Assembly (NCBI GenBank): GCA_963932465.1
Contig: OZ010791.1
Coordinates: forward strand, 150,333,915-150,397,914
Reading direction: 5' to 3'
Source: Maratus speciosus
Lineage: Eukaryota > Arthropoda > Arachnida > Araneae > Salticidae
Length of the DNA stretch: 64,000 nt
Below are positions 23,137 through 34,815 of the stretch, piece by piece. The position numbers were made by a program, and so were the translations under genes. Under the pieces are notes generated by a model. The model did not search any database. It saw only the letters and a program-made list of their open reading frames with translations, and was not told where the DNA came from. Numbering within the stretch: position 1 is the first letter of the stretch; every line of letters begins with the position of its first letter.

Positions 23137-23566
23137 GGCTGTTCTCAAATCCAAAAGGGCAACTTTATGACATAAGTTTTAATTTATTTTTGTTCGGAAA
23201 TGCATGTAGCAGGTGTTGTTGTTCAGAAATTATGTAATCGAGCTCTTTTTTTTTTCTTTTCTTTTTTTGCAGCGCAATAGATCTTTCAGAAAATAGTGTC
23301 CAAGTGAGCGTTTTGAACCGAATTTCCTCGCGAAGGAAGAATAACCACTCAAGAAAGGGCGAAAGACGTCTTTGTCAAGTAATAAAAATAGCTTAATGGG
23401 TAATAAACTCAATGGGTAATTTATTTATCAAAAAATGAAAAAACAGTTCGATTCCTAATCGCTTCCATGGTCAGGGCTTCCAATTTTATATATTCCCGTT
23501 AAAAAAGGAATTAGTAAATGTGTCAAAACGTTTTGCGCTTGTTGAGCAGAGCAGTTGAGAACAGCC
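23137..23566 (-). mobile_element. Family A MITE, copy 5
   Basis: Reverse-orientation copy with TTAA at 23133-23136 and 23567-23570 and matching ends GGCTGTTCTCAAA and TTGAGAACAGCC. The homopolymer reads T here (about 23246-23271). Confidence 0.9.
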
Positions 23567-23570
23567 TTAA

Positions 23571-25189
23571 AAATAATAATAACAATATTAAATGATTAAA
23601 TTAGCAGTAGCATAAAAAAAAAAAAAATCAAGATTTTGATTTAAAAGAAAAAAAAAATTCTTTATTTCCTGAGTATCAATCAGGGTAACTGGAGTTCTGA
23701 TAACTGGATTTTTAATATATTAAATTCTTGTCAAAATTTGTCTTCTATTTTCAAAAAGTAAACGTTACAGATGAGTAAAATTTAGTGTCATATCCATATG
23801 CGAAATAGGTTCTTGAAGTCATGTACCGGTGATAAGCTTAAATATTGGAAAACGCTTCAATTAAAAGTACATCTTCAGATGACTTGATAGAGGCTAGTCG
23901 TCGATAAATTGAAGATATGGAAGCCCTCTGGGGAGACATATAAATTCATGTGATATGGAAAGTAGTTCATAAGTTTAAATGAAGTACCCAATACTCGCCT
24001 CACCAGTAAAGTAATTAAAATCAGCATGAAATATTTCTTCGATCCCTTGATTTACTTAACTTTAAATTAATAGGTTAAAATTTGATAGAAATATTTCGAA
24101 ACTGCAGATCTAAATCTAAGAACAAGGTATCTTTTAAGTGGACTTGGGTCCAAAACAATATTTTTTTTCAATATTTTTTATTATTAACTTAAAAAACAAC
24201 ATTTTTAGATATTATTATGTAAATGTTAATTACAAATAATTTAATCAAAAAATTAAAAAATTAAAATTATTTTTTTATGAAATTAAAAAAAAAGGTTCAA
24301 TTTTAAGCACCTAATTTAAATCGTTACTTGTATTTTGTTTTTTCATTTTTCGCCAGATTTTTTTTATTGCAGGTCAATAATAATATTTTGAACAGATTTC
24401 AATAGCGTATTTTTCTTCTTCTTTTTCTTTAAAGCAATAGCTTTAGAGGGAAAACATAACTAAGTACAAGCGGAAAAAAGGCAGAAAAAAAAAATTTTGT
24501 ACATATGAATTTTTTTAAAGAAAAGTTATCAAAATAATTAAAAATCCCAGCCTTAAATTATGTGATATGATGATCAACTAGAAAAAATTTCAAGCCTTTT
24601 AATTCACAATCCTTAGCATTTTGAAGTGTTTTAGAATCTGAAAAAACCCAAACTGAGATAAATGAGTTTTAAAAAAATTAAAAGGGAGATATGATATTAG
24701 ACGTTTGTTAAATCAACGGTTGCTTCTATATGCAGTATCAGTCAGAAATTTTGTCAGGATGTAGTCAGGAGTACACAGTATGTGACAAGACAAAGATCTG
24801 AAAATCGAAATTTTTACGAAATTTCGATATTGGTAGGGTTCCGGGTCCCCGTAAAGAATTTTTTTTCTATTTCGTTAAAAAAAAAAAAAAAATCATATTG
24901 TATTCTTAGAGGAAAACTTGGATCAATAATATTGTTTTGCAGCATCGATTTTAAGAATTTTTGTATCTAATACTTAAATATCAAAGAATAAGTGTTTAAC
25001 TACATTTGAGACACGAAGCAGAAAAATTAAGTGATCAAAAACGAAAATTTTAAGTAATTCCTTAAACTTGTCTAGACTGCGGAGTTGTCTTTTCCTACTT
25101 TGGATAGTTACACCAAATATCAATCCAATAAGTTGGACCAAAGTTCAATAGTTAGACCTTCTTTCACTATTTAAAAATTCAATCAAATT
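23571..25189. other. Unassigned AT-rich sequence
   Basis: Long AT-rich stretch with several A or T homopolymers and no gene recognised. Short frames (for example 24782-24970) run through homopolymers and are not credible genes. Confidence 0.4.
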
Positions 25190-25335
25190 CTGCATAGAAA
25201 AAATCAAATAGGATACCTTCACCCCCCCCCCCCCCCACACACACACACACACAAAGAAAAAGAAAAAATAATTTTTTTTACAAATTTAGAAGTATGTCTT
25301 TAAATTTATTTGCGTTTAAAATTTCTTTACAGAGC
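25190..25335 (+). repeat. Direct repeat, copy 1, with poly-C/(AC)n core
   Basis: AGAAAAAATCAAATAGGATACC is followed by about 15 C, (AC)n, an A/G-rich stretch, and TTTAGAAGTATGTCTTTAA. It matches 26236-26365, about 1 kb away, over about 135 bp. Confidence 0.75.
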
Positions 25336-26235
25336 TAATTAAATCATCAAGAGAACTCGTTAATGTGTTAAGAGTACTAAAGTAACTGTTAAATTAAGCG
25401 AGAATGATTTCAATTAGATGTCATATGGAAATAATTAAACTAATTCTGTATACTCCAATTTCAACAAGCAGACGTCGTTAACTTTAAAAAAACTATACAA
25501 GAGCTGCCAAACACGAAACTTCGAAAATTGCAGATTTTCCCTCAGCTCTGAAAATTTATCAAAGAAGAAAAATTCCAGCACACTTGTTTTTATTTACCAA
25601 AGAAGAAAGATTTATGTTCGCGCCTGTTCGCTAAAGTAAAGATTAAACTACCAAAAAAAGGCCATCAAAACTCAATTATCGCCAAGTTTTCTTTTTTTGG
25701 AAACTAGAGAGTTAATCAAGGCATCTCACGCGCTTGCACAAAAATATCCGCCCAAAGTTCTAACTTTTCATAAAGAAATGTAAAAGGAGCTCGAGATAAT
25801 GACGGCTGTCAACACACGCCTTAAGGGGGTAATGAGTACTTATAGGAAATGGAAGATTAAAGAAATTGGCAGACACTGTCAATCAAGACATGGGCAAAAT
25901 GAAACTATACCACTTTTAGGAGTGCTTCAAAGAATACATTTAATATTGTTAAGGGGGTTTGGTATTAATGAGGAGTTTGAAAACATTATAAAGCTCTAGA
26001 ATTATAAAAGGAGAATCTAATATAACACGTTAATAAAGTTGTTCCATTCAGTTTAATATCAATATTATAGCAATCATTAAAATTCGTTACATATTTTAAA
26101 CCTTAAAGGGGCAATAATACATGCGGAATCCTATGGGAAACACCTGATGTTGAAGTAACTTTTACTAAAACTATTTCAAAAAAAAAAAAAAAAAAATGTA
26201 GTGCGAGGCTAGAAGTCGAACTCTTGAGATCAAGA
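25336..26235. other. Sequence between the two poly-C direct repeats
   Basis: No known element. A 66-codon frame at 25799-25999 (containing MSTYRKWKIKEIGRHCQ) is the only frame of note and has no domain I can name. Confidence 0.35.
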
Positions 26236-26365
26236 TAGAAAAAATCAAATATAGGATACCTTCACCCCCCCCCCCCCCCCCCACACACACACAAAGAAAA
26301 AGAAAAAAGAATTTTTTTTCCAAATTTAGAAGTATGTCTTTAAGTTTATTTGCGTTTAAACACAA
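26236..26365 (+). repeat. Direct repeat, copy 2, with poly-C/(AC)n core
   Basis: Second copy of the 25190-25335 block with the same order of poly-C, (AC)n and TTTAGAAGTATGTC. It runs straight into a left-truncated family A copy. Confidence 0.75.
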
Positions 26366-26371
26366 ATTTGC

Positions 26372-26655
26372 GTGTTTAAACGGAAAGATATAAAATTGGA
26401 AAGCCTGGCCACGGAAGTGATTTGGAATCGAAATGTGTTTTCCATTTTTTGATCAATCAATTACCTATTGAGTTATAAGCGATTTTGATCACGTGACAAA
26501 CACGTTTTTCAACCTTTTTTTGGCTGGTTTTTCTCCTTTCGCGAGTTCAGCTCAAAATGCCAACTTTGACAGTATTTTCTGAAAGATTTATTGCGTTTAC
26601 AAGAAAACGGAAAAAACAGTTCGATGACATAGTTTCTGAATAATAACACCTTCTA
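26372..26655 (+). mobile_element. Family A MITE, copy 6, truncated both sides
   Basis: Begins inside the element (AACGGAAAGATATAAAATTGG) and stops at ACACCTTCTA, where family D sequence starts (26656). The missing right end is not found directly after the D element. Confidence 0.8.
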
Positions 26656-27577
26656 CACTGTAAAAAAAAAAAAAAGAAAAAAAAAACGTAAAATTTACGG
26701 GAAAAAACTGGCAATTTAGGCGCCAGTTTTGGGCCGTTTAATTTACAAGAAATAACCGTATTATTTAACGAGCTGTCTGTTTCTTTAACAGTTTCATACT
26801 GTTACATTCACAGAGATAAACTGTTATTTTAACGGAAATGTTTTGTGATTTTTACAAAGGCTGTACGTTTTACGAGAAAAATCTGTAAAATTTTACAAAC
26901 TTCCCGTGTTTTTAATTGTTTTATACTGTTACATTTACAGAGATTAACTGTTATTTTAACGGAAATGTTTTGTACTTTTTACAAAGGCTGTAAATTTTAC
27001 GAAAAAAATCTGTAAAATTTTACAAACTTCCCGTGTTTTTAACAGTTTTATACTGTTACATTTACAGAGATTAACTGTTATTTTAACAGAAATGTTTTGT
27101 GATTTTTACAAAGGCAATTTTACGAGAAAAATCTGTAAAATTTTACAAACTTCCTGTTTTTTAACAGTTTTATACTGTTACATTTACAGAGATTAACTGT
27201 TATTTTAACGGAAATGTTTTGTAATTTTTACAAAGGCGGTAAATTTTACGAGAAAAATCTGTAAATTTTTACAAACTTCCTGTTTTTTTAACAGTTTTAT
27301 ACCGTTACATTTACCGAGATAAACTGTTATTTTAACAGAAATATTTTGTGAATTTTACAAAGGTTGTAAATTTTACTAGAAAAATCTGCAAATTTTACTA
27401 GAAAAATCTGTAAATTTTACGAGAAAAATCTGTAATTTTTACAAACTTCCTGTTTTTTTAACAGTTTTATATTGTTACATTTATAGTTTTTTTAACAGAA
27501 ATATTTTCAGATTTTTACAAAAAAAAAAAAAAAAAACCTGGTAAATCCTACAAGAAAAATCTATATTCTTTACAGCA
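26656..27577 (+). repeat. Family D tandem array, about 125-bp palindromic unit
   Basis: The region opens CACTGTAAAAAAAA and GGCAATTTAGGCGCCAG, like the family D foldback at 12044, and ends near TTTACAGCAC. In between, a unit with TTTTATACTGTTACATTTAC recurs near 26796, 26922, 27050, 27171, 27299 and 27469. Each unit holds small palindromes such as GTAAAATTTTAC and AACTGTTATTTTAAC. The element sits within an A copy. It is non-coding. Confidence 0.8.
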
Positions 27578-27602
27578 CCTCCTGTTTTAAAGTCAAATAA
27601 AA

Positions 27603-28217
27603 GAAGCCCCAAAATTATTGAAACACACTTCATTTCAGAGACTCAAAGGCAATGTTAATTGTAAAAGTGTTCAAAATAAGCTAGAATTTAAGATTATGTA
27701 GATGCAATGGTTTGCCATTAATTTTTAAAAAGTTACACTTAATTTTTTATCTGGCCCTTAGGGGCCTTATAAGCTATGTTAAGAAAAGTATTCCCCATGT
27801 TATGACAAGTACAACAATTAAAATTTCATTATACTATGACCAAAACACATAGTTAAACTAGTTACAAAATTTTGTAGGTTTCCAATTCTAGAAACAGATG
27901 ATTTCTCAATACCAGAAAATACTGAAATTTCATAAAATTCCAAGTATAATAACTTAGTGAATTTTGGTTATAGAATAATTGAATCACCACTGTTGCACTC
28001 CGAGCACGGAGAAAATTTTACTAATTATAACTTATATGACCCAGGGGCCCTATAAAAATTTAGTGTAACTTTTTGAAAATAAATAGGAGAACTGACTGAC
28101 CAATATGTATAATCATAATTCCAGCTTTTTCTTTTAACACTTCTGCAATTTAGTTTTACTACATATTTCAATAGGCAAAAAATAAAAGCATGTTTCAATC
28201 TTAGGGACATCTTGTAT
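27603..28217. mobile_element. Old element with long imperfect inverted ends
   Basis: About 150-170 bp at the left (AAAAGTTACACTTAATTTTT, then GGCCCTTAGGGGCCTTATAA) are mirrored at the right (GGGGCCCTATAAAAATTTAG, then TGTAACTTTTTGAAAAT). The outer right end read on the minus strand is ACAAGATGTCCC. Part of the arm resembles the arm of the element at 28875-30788, so they are probably relatives. Confidence 0.6.
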
Positions 28218-28874
28218 GCTTATTTATAAACAAATTTGCTAACTTTGACATGAAAAAGTAAACTTTTTGCTAGAAGAATAATTTGGTGAAAACTGCAATA
28301 TATTTAAAGGAACATTTTTGTGATTAATCATTCAAGCTTGGTGAGGGTACCCACTTCTAGTAAATGAATACAAAATCAAAATAGAGCAAATAGATATTGT
28401 ATACTCACATATATAGTAACTTTGATAAAGTATTCAACACTTTCACAAATCTTTGGATTTGAGTACCATTACTTCCAAATAGTAATATTTACCCTTTTTA
28501 ATGACATAAATTACAATTTGAAATAATGATATAGAAATTCAAGAAAATGTGAAGCACACTCTTTTTGCAAGATGAGAGTTCTTGTTTTGTAACAATAGAT
28601 CATAATTTTATAAAAATCGAGAAGTGTCATCTCCTGATGCAAATATGTGAAAAGCTATTTTATAGATTTCCTGGAAATTTGTTTACGTATTTCCAGTTTA
28701 GCTTAACACAAAAATGAACAACAAAAGATATAAGATAGAAAAAGAAAATTTAAACACCAAAACATTTCTCATTAATTCAAATGATCAAAATTTTCCAGAG
28801 CTGCTGACTAAATTATAAAATAAAATAAAAAATCTAAACCTTTATTTGAGCGTTTAGCTGATATTCCCACTATA
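28218..28874. other. Unassigned AT-rich sequence
   Basis: No gene or repeat recognised. Confidence 0.4.
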
Positions 28875-30788
28875 CAGGGTGTCCGGTCTCAACGGTGTCC
28901 AATCGCTAATTCCCAAACCGTTAGACACAGACATATAGTTCCAATTACAAAAATGTTTTAAATCAGGTAAGGAAACATTTTAAAAGCGATTTGGGTCAAT
29001 AAAAACATTTCTTAAAAAATTACGAAATTTAAATTTTTATACGGTCCCCCGGTCCTATAAGTTATATTTAGTAATTTTTTTCCTATTACACTGACAAGTA
29101 AGACAAAAAAAGTCCCATTCATATAACGCTAAAATATATAACATTCATATAACGCTTTTCTACTCTGAAAACAAATGAGTTCGGCTTGGCTTTGAGGGAT
29201 CATATACCAAGTGTTTAAAGTATTCGAAGACCTTACTTCATGTGTCTCTGCGCTTTGAAAAAAAATCCTACAAGTATTATGATTAAGTCTCAAATTGGCT
29301 AAAATAACATATGTTTTATTTTGTCAGGATTTGAGAGATTGTTTCTCTTATGATTTCTTTTAACAAAAATTATGTTTTTTTTTTTATGTTACTTCAACAA
29401 TCGTATGTATGTTTTTCCAGTTCAAAATTTGTACTCGAACTTTAACCCACTTTTAAATATCCGATCGAGATTGCATTTTACATACTGGCGCAAATCCGAT
29501 AACAATCTAATATTATTAAGATTTTCGGTGGTTACCATTTATACTTATTTTACAGGATAACACAAAAAATTTCGGATATTTTTCTGCCAAGGAGTTTAAG
29601 AAAAAGTTTTAGATTAGATAATACAAGACTGCGATTGTTGGGGTTTTTTAACTTTTATGTATATTTTAGCTCTGAATCCGAAAATTACCTTAATTTTTAA
29701 CCATCATGTCAGGATATTTCGCAAATCATAAATTTTCAAATTTAAAGAATAACAAAAATCGAATACTATAAAGTAGAGGAGATGGTTGTGTTTTTTAACT
29801 TCTGATAATTGATTTTTACGCACTTTTTAGCACTGAATCTGAAAATGACCTTCGTTTTTAACCATCACGTTAGAATGTTTTTGCAAATCGCAAATGTGTA
29901 AGTTAAAATATAGCGAAAATCTTATACTATAAAACATATGTAAAACATTTTTTATTTTATTTTATTTGATTTGATTAAAAAATTTATTCGATATTTTTAC
30001 TTATCCTGGGATTCTTACAGCTAAACAGCTGAATGGTCAGAACAGGAGATGGGGGAGGAAATTCAGTTTTAACATTGCACTTCTGAACTTTGAAATTTGC
30101 AATTTGCGACAAATCCTGATATGATAGTTAAAAATGAAGGTCAATTTCGGATTCAGCGGTACATAATATATAAGAATCAATTATCAAATGCAAAAAAAAA
30201 CATGACATAACCCAACTTTTGAAGGCTTGTGCAATGTAATAATATTTTAAAATACGTATCATTTTGTAAAGAATTGAGGCTGTTAATTTAGAATTATTTT
30301 ATTTAACAAAAATTCTGTTTTTTCTTTCTTCTTAAATGTTTATTACAAATTGTATATTTTCCATTAATATGCCAGAATGATTAAAGATTTCAAATTTATA
30401 TTGCAATATTAATTTTACTCCCAAACATTTTTTATATCTGACGAAATTATATTTCGACTAAATTTGTGAATGACCCCCAATTTGCAGCAAAAAATATGCT
30501 CCAACTTTAAACAGCTATTACTCGGTCAATTTTAATCGTAGAATAACGGGACTTTTTTTGTATTACTTGTCAGTGTAAAAGGAAAACTTCACTAAATATA
30601 ACTTATAGGACCGAGGGACCGTATAAAAATTTAAATTTCGTAATTTTTTAAGAAATGTTTTTATTGACCCAAATCGCTTTTAAAATATTTCTTTACCTGA
30701 TTTAAAACATTTTTGTAATTGGAACTGTATGTCTAGGACTAACGGTTTAGGAATTAGCCATTGGACACCGTTGAGACCGGACACCCTG
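28875..30788. mobile_element. 1.9-kb DNA element with about 220-bp TIRs
   Basis: Left CAGGGTGTCCGGTCTCAACG and right CGTTGAGACCGGACACCCTG are exact inverted ends next to TA dinucleotides (28873-28874 and 30789-30790). The arms stay similar for about 220 bp, including GACCCAAATCGCTTTTAAAA on the right. Inside, a block around CTGAATCCGAAAATTACCTT (29670) recurs at 29830 and, inverted, at 30120-30170. There is no transposase. TA duplication plus the CAGGGTGTCC end fits a mariner-like non-autonomous element. Confidence 0.85.
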
Positions 30789-30790
30789 TA

Positions 30791-31506
30791 TACTATACCC
30801 ATAGCTGAAAACTTTTATGAGTGTTTGGTTTTGCACTAGTAATTTTCAAAAAAATCTGTGATTAAATATGAAGATTACTCTTTGAAATAATTGACGACGA
30901 AAAATAGGTAGTAATTGGCAATCGTCATCGCACCACATGTGCATGAAATATAATTTATTTCTAAACTAAAGCTACATGTTGTAGCTTAAAAGTTTGTAGT
31001 TTAAATTTGAAAACACATCAAAACAAACAAATGAAATTATGACATTTATTGTGAAATATAAAAAAAAAAATACAGAAATCAATTTACAAACTGAAACTTT
31101 GTTTAACAAATTAAAACTTATGAAACAAATACATTGTTCATCACTTTTGGGTTCATCTTCAAACAGTGGCTGGGATTTATTCCAAAAATGCACCTGAAAA
31201 AGAAATATTTTTACTTTAGTGGGATGAAATAAAAGACTTTTGGGTATTTTTATGTTAGCTGGTACAGGTGATAAATAACCAAATAACCTTTTACTCATTC
31301 AATTTAAAATACATAACTTTAATTTAAAATACATATGTTACATGTATTTATACCACACTTATGTCACTCATTTAATTAAAAAAAATAATAATAATCATAA
31401 ACCATAACATCAGAATCAAAACCACAGTAGCAGAAATAGTGCAGCACAGTTGCAGATTATTTTAGATGTTGCAGATTAACCTTAAGAGTTTTAAAAGAAA
31501 CTGCTA
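30791..31506. other. Unassigned AT-rich sequence
   Basis: A 108-codon minus-strand frame at 30972-31298 is mostly hydrophobic low-complexity at its end and has no recognised domain. I would not call a gene. Confidence 0.35.
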
Positions 31507-31605
31507 AGGAAGGGTTGGCAAGTTTTTGCCATAGGTGGAAAAAACCTGGTTAAAACTGTCCTGGCAAAAATAGGTTTTTGCCAAAGTGGTGGCAAAAATA
31601 GTCTG
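31507..31605 (+). mobile_element. hAT-like terminus, single end
   Basis: AGGGTTGGCAAGTTTTTGCC followed by repeated TTTTTGCC / GGCAAAAA words. It matches the layout of the hAT-type element at 57674 (CAGGGTTGGCAAG then repeated TTCTTCC words), with a different subterminal word. I found no right end. Confidence 0.5.
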
Positions 31606-31796
31606 TCCATTTAATTATTTTCTCAGAAAAAGAGAAAAAAAATTCATGAAAGAAAAAAGAAACTTAATATTTAGATAAAAGGTCAATACTCTAAATTTAT
31701 TTTTGAATTCTTAAGTTAATAAAGTACTATAATTATGCATTTTATGAAAGAATACTAACTTTTATAACAAAATTAAAAATGAAAAAAAAAATACTA

Positions 31797-31872
31797 ATTT
31801 TAGTTTCGTGCGTTTCCGAACAAAAATGAATTAAAACTTACGTCAGGAAGTTGTCCTTTTGCATTTGAGGTT
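31797..31872 (+). mobile_element. Family A fragment, right end
   Basis: TAGTTTCGTGCGTTTCCGAAC through GTCAGGAAGTTGTCCTTTTG match the right quarter of family A. The following 31877-31945 looks like the start of an opposed A-type end (TTAAGGTTGCTTTCAAATC). Confidence 0.7.
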
Positions 31873-31959
31873 AAGGTTGAACCCTTAAGGTTGCTTTCAA
31901 ATCTCAATTGGGTACTTTCTGACACATTTTTAGTGCTTTTTTTCTTCTTCGCAAACATG

Positions 31960-32694
31960 TCAAATTGACAGGTACATACATACATACATATACAATGGAA
32001 CTACAAGGATTTTGACCTCCCTCAATATACTTCTCCAGATCTTCCGATCTCTAGCCTTTACTTTACAATTTATAATTTGGTTTTGTGCAAGATCTTTCTC
32101 TACCTCTTCTATCCATCTCTTCCTGGGTCTACCAATACTTCTTTTCCCTATTAAATTAACACTATAAATCTTCTTTGGGCTTCGCTCATCGCTCATTCTG
32201 ATTAGATGGCCTAACCATTGCACTCTTCTTATTTTTATAGTATTTATTATATCTTTTTCATTATATAACTGTTCTATCTCCATATTTGCCCTTATACGCC
32301 ATGTATTGTCTTCTTTAATAGGTCCAAAAATTTGTCTTAGGATCTTTCTTTCCCAAGTGATAAGTAGCTTTTCCTCTTTTTGTGCAGTGATCCAGGTCTC
32401 ACTACCATAAATTACTATTGGTTTTATAACAGTTTTATAAATTTTAAGTTTGGATGTTCGGGATATTAGAGATGATTTTAGAATGTTTCGAAGAGAAAAA
32501 TAGCATCTATTTCCTGCTGCAAGTCGAATTTTAATCTCTGCTTCTACCATATTATCACAGGTGATCGTAGATCCTAAATATTTAAATTCTGTTACTTCAT
32601 TAAATTGTAATTCATTATTTATTGTTAACATTGCTGTTGCCTGTGATTTCATTCGGTCCATTTTCATGTATTTTATTTTTTCTTTATTAACCAC
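31960..32694 (-). pseudogene. C-terminal part of RTE-like reverse transcriptase
   Basis: The frame carries the region after the reverse transcriptase palm: FKYLGSTITCDN, AAGNRCYFSLRNILKSS, TVIKPIVIYGSETW, WERKILRQIFGP, RRVQWLGHLIRMSDER and IGRPRKRWIEEVE. These are hallmark blocks of the common arthropod endonuclease-RT LINE proteins. The endonuclease and the catalytic YxDD part are missing through 5' truncation, so it cannot act alone. The coding frame also extends a few codons above the given start (to about 32708). No stop occurs before the microsatellite tail: the last residues (PLYMYVCMYLSI) are read from the tail and the target duplication, so a small indel near the natural stop is likely. 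Confidence 0.88.
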
Positions 32695-32708
32695 GAGGCC
32701 TAGTTTTA
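31974..32708 (-). mobile_element. 5'-truncated RTE-like LINE insertion
   Basis: The insertion is bounded by a perfect 13-bp duplication CAAATTGACAGGT (31961-31973 and 32709-32721). On the minus strand it holds the last 230 or so codons of a LINE and ends in a TGTA-type microsatellite with almost no 3' UTR, as RTE-group elements do. The 5' truncation is typical of LINE insertion. Confidence 0.9.
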
Positions 32709-32990
32709 CAAATTGACAGGTGCCCTCATTAAAAAACTATACAATCAAGTTGTTTTTTGCAATGGTGCGTATTTTAACTCGGAACAAATACCTAAATGTG
32801 TTTATTAATCTCCTTAAATTTACGAATTTCTAATAATGGCATTATTAATAAATAATTAAACTTTATAAAAATATTTTAATCCAAAATTTTCAGGCACTAT
32901 CTGTTTCATTTTCTACAACTTATCATATAAAACAAAAATTAATAAACATAATTACTTTTTGAATAAAGTTTAAATGGCTGACGTTCCTGT

Positions 32991-33215
32991 TTAACCCCTT
33001 GAAAAGTGGTAGAATATTATATATCTCACTGAATTTTAACCCCCAAAATACCACAACGGCACTAGAACTTAGGAATAAAATTTTACTTTTATAATACACG
33101 TGAAGAAAAGCTTTTACTTATATTCAAATGAATTTGATCGTAAATCCTGATGTCATTCAATATTTCGAAAATTTTAGCAACATAAGTAGGTCTAGGTTGT
33201 CCCTAAAAGGGTTAA
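32991..33215. mobile_element. TTAA-flanked MITE, CCCCTTGAAAAG type
   Basis: TTAACCCCTTGAAAAG on the left and CCCTAAAAGGGTTAA on the right make imperfect inverted ends with TTAA borders. It resembles the better-preserved 177-bp element at 57180-57356. Confidence 0.6.
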
Positions 33216-33539
33216 AATCGGTTGCACTTTTCAATAATTTATCTAATTTATATTCAATTTATATCTAAACCTTATATATAATTTATATATAATTTATATG
33301 TATTTCTTATATTGTAATCCTTATGATCTTTGGTATTGTATTTCTTATTATCCTTGTATTGTAATCCTTATGATCCTTGTATATCTAATCGTTTAAAATT
33401 GATGAAAATTTGTATTTCCCCATTTTTTGGGATGCGAATTTAAATATGTAATGAAATCACAATGTTTATGTTGAACTTTCAAAAGTTAGGTTTAGTTTTA
33501 ATTATATGACAATGGCGTTGCAAACGAAGTATTTTCGCG
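33216..33539. other. Short local repeats
   Basis: Contains locally repeated words: TATATATAATTTATAT, and CTTATTATCCTTGTATTG with TTGTAATCCTTATGATC given twice. No gene. Confidence 0.5.
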
Positions 33540-34045
33540 GAGTGTCATCTAAAACCTTTCATTTAAATGAGTATCACTTTCATAAGTTTTTTTTTTTAGC
33601 CATTTTAAATAAGAAAACATTTCTAAGCGGTATGGAGAATTTGAAATTTCAAGTTTATTATTTAATAATTTCAAAGAAATTGTCATACGTGACGAGAACA
33701 TATGCAATTTATTCATATGTTTTAACTCTTTGTCGGCCGCTATGTGCACCGCAATGTGAGCCCAAGTTCTAATTATTTCCGTAAAATGCTGAAAAATCGC
33801 AAAAAAAAAAAAAAATTAATTTTTTGAATGTTTGCTTGATTTGTTTGGTACAGCTGCAGATTGCAGCTTGATAAAACAGAGATAATTTTTGTAGTGCTAG
33901 TGATAGGCAAATTGGCTGCACCTAAAACAAAAAAATAAAAAAGTTGACTTTTCATAGTTTAAATAAATACAAATTATCATAATTTCTAATTTTAAGAAGC
34001 TTTATTTGAAAATTTTATTTATGCATAAATATAAAACAAATAAAA
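33540..34045 (+). repeat. Tandem duplication, copy 1 (lacks three insertions)
   Basis: From AGTGTCATCTAAAACCTTTC to TTATGCATAAATATAAAACA this matches 34091-35826 once three elements are removed from the latter. At the B/pogo site copy 1 reads TTATTTAATAATTTCAAAG, which is the uninterrupted sequence. No convincing gene. Confidence 0.88.
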
Positions 34046-34217
34046 ATGAAAGAAAAAAAGGGTAGTCATCTAAATGACTACCTTTTAAATGACGTAGTGT
34101 CATCTAAAACATTTCATTTGAATGAATATCACTTTCATAATTTCGTTTTAGCCTTCTTAAGTAAGAAAACATTTCTAAGCGGTATGGAGAATTTGAAATT
34201 TCAAGTTTATTATTTAA

Positions 34218-34633
34218 GGGTGTATTCGAAAAAATATTTTTCCGCCCTCAACAGCTCGAAATTTTCTGAGACATTTTCAGACTCATTTTTAAAAGTAAAA
34301 ACATGAAACTTGCTGGGGTGATTTCTGAAGGCATGTTTAACATGCCGTGTGATTTCATTTACAGCTCAATTAATTAGAATTTGATTTTTAAACACTTATT
34401 TTCTCAGTATGACCATTTTTTTCATTCCCAGATCGCCCGCTTCGGAAAATTCGGTTCAAAATGCCAACTTTGACAGCGTTTTTTACAGTATTTTCTGCAT
34501 TTATCAAAAAATTAAGAAGCACCGCACATTATATAGTTTCTAAATAAGAGAATTTCCAAGTTTGATGCGTTTGAGAGCAAAAATGAATTTTAAAATGAAT
34601 CAGAAAATAAGCAGTTTGGATCGGAATACACCC
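34218..34633 (+). mobile_element. Family B MITE, copy 2
   Basis: TTAA at 34214-34217 and 34634-34637. Both ends carry the same variant (GGGTGTATTC and GAATACACCC). The duplication partner at 33660 has a single TTAA and no element, which proves the TTAA target duplication. Confidence 0.95.
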
Positions 34634-34639
34634 TTAATA

Positions 34640-34815
34640 CAGTAAACTCTGTCTAAGGCGGAAGCGTTCGGGTCCAAGAAAATTTTCCGCAGTAGACAAT
34701 ATTCCGCCTTAGACAAATTTTACTCTATGTCTATGGATTAACAGGGACTTGAAAATCTTTCTGAGTTAGACAGATTTCCGTCTTACACAGAGTCCGCCTT
34801 ACAGAGAGTTTACTG
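34640..34815. mobile_element. pogo/Tigger-like MITE, 176 bp
   Basis: CAGTAAACTCTGTCTAAGGC on the left and GCCTTACAGAGAGTTTACTG on the right, with TA on both sides. An inner GGCGGA / TCCGCC pair strengthens the inverted ends. The empty site in copy 1 has one TA. Ends of this kind are known from the pogo group of Tc1/mariner. Confidence 0.92.

Noticed and set aside
25220..25252. Telomeric or centromeric satellite in the poly-C/(AC)n tract
   Set aside because: The tract is a short homopolymer plus dinucleotide run, not a higher-order satellite.
26656..31797. One 5.1-kb insertion splitting a single family A copy (26372-26655 and 31797-31872)
   Set aside because: The two A fragments do not join cleanly and several independent elements lie between; no TSD supports one event.
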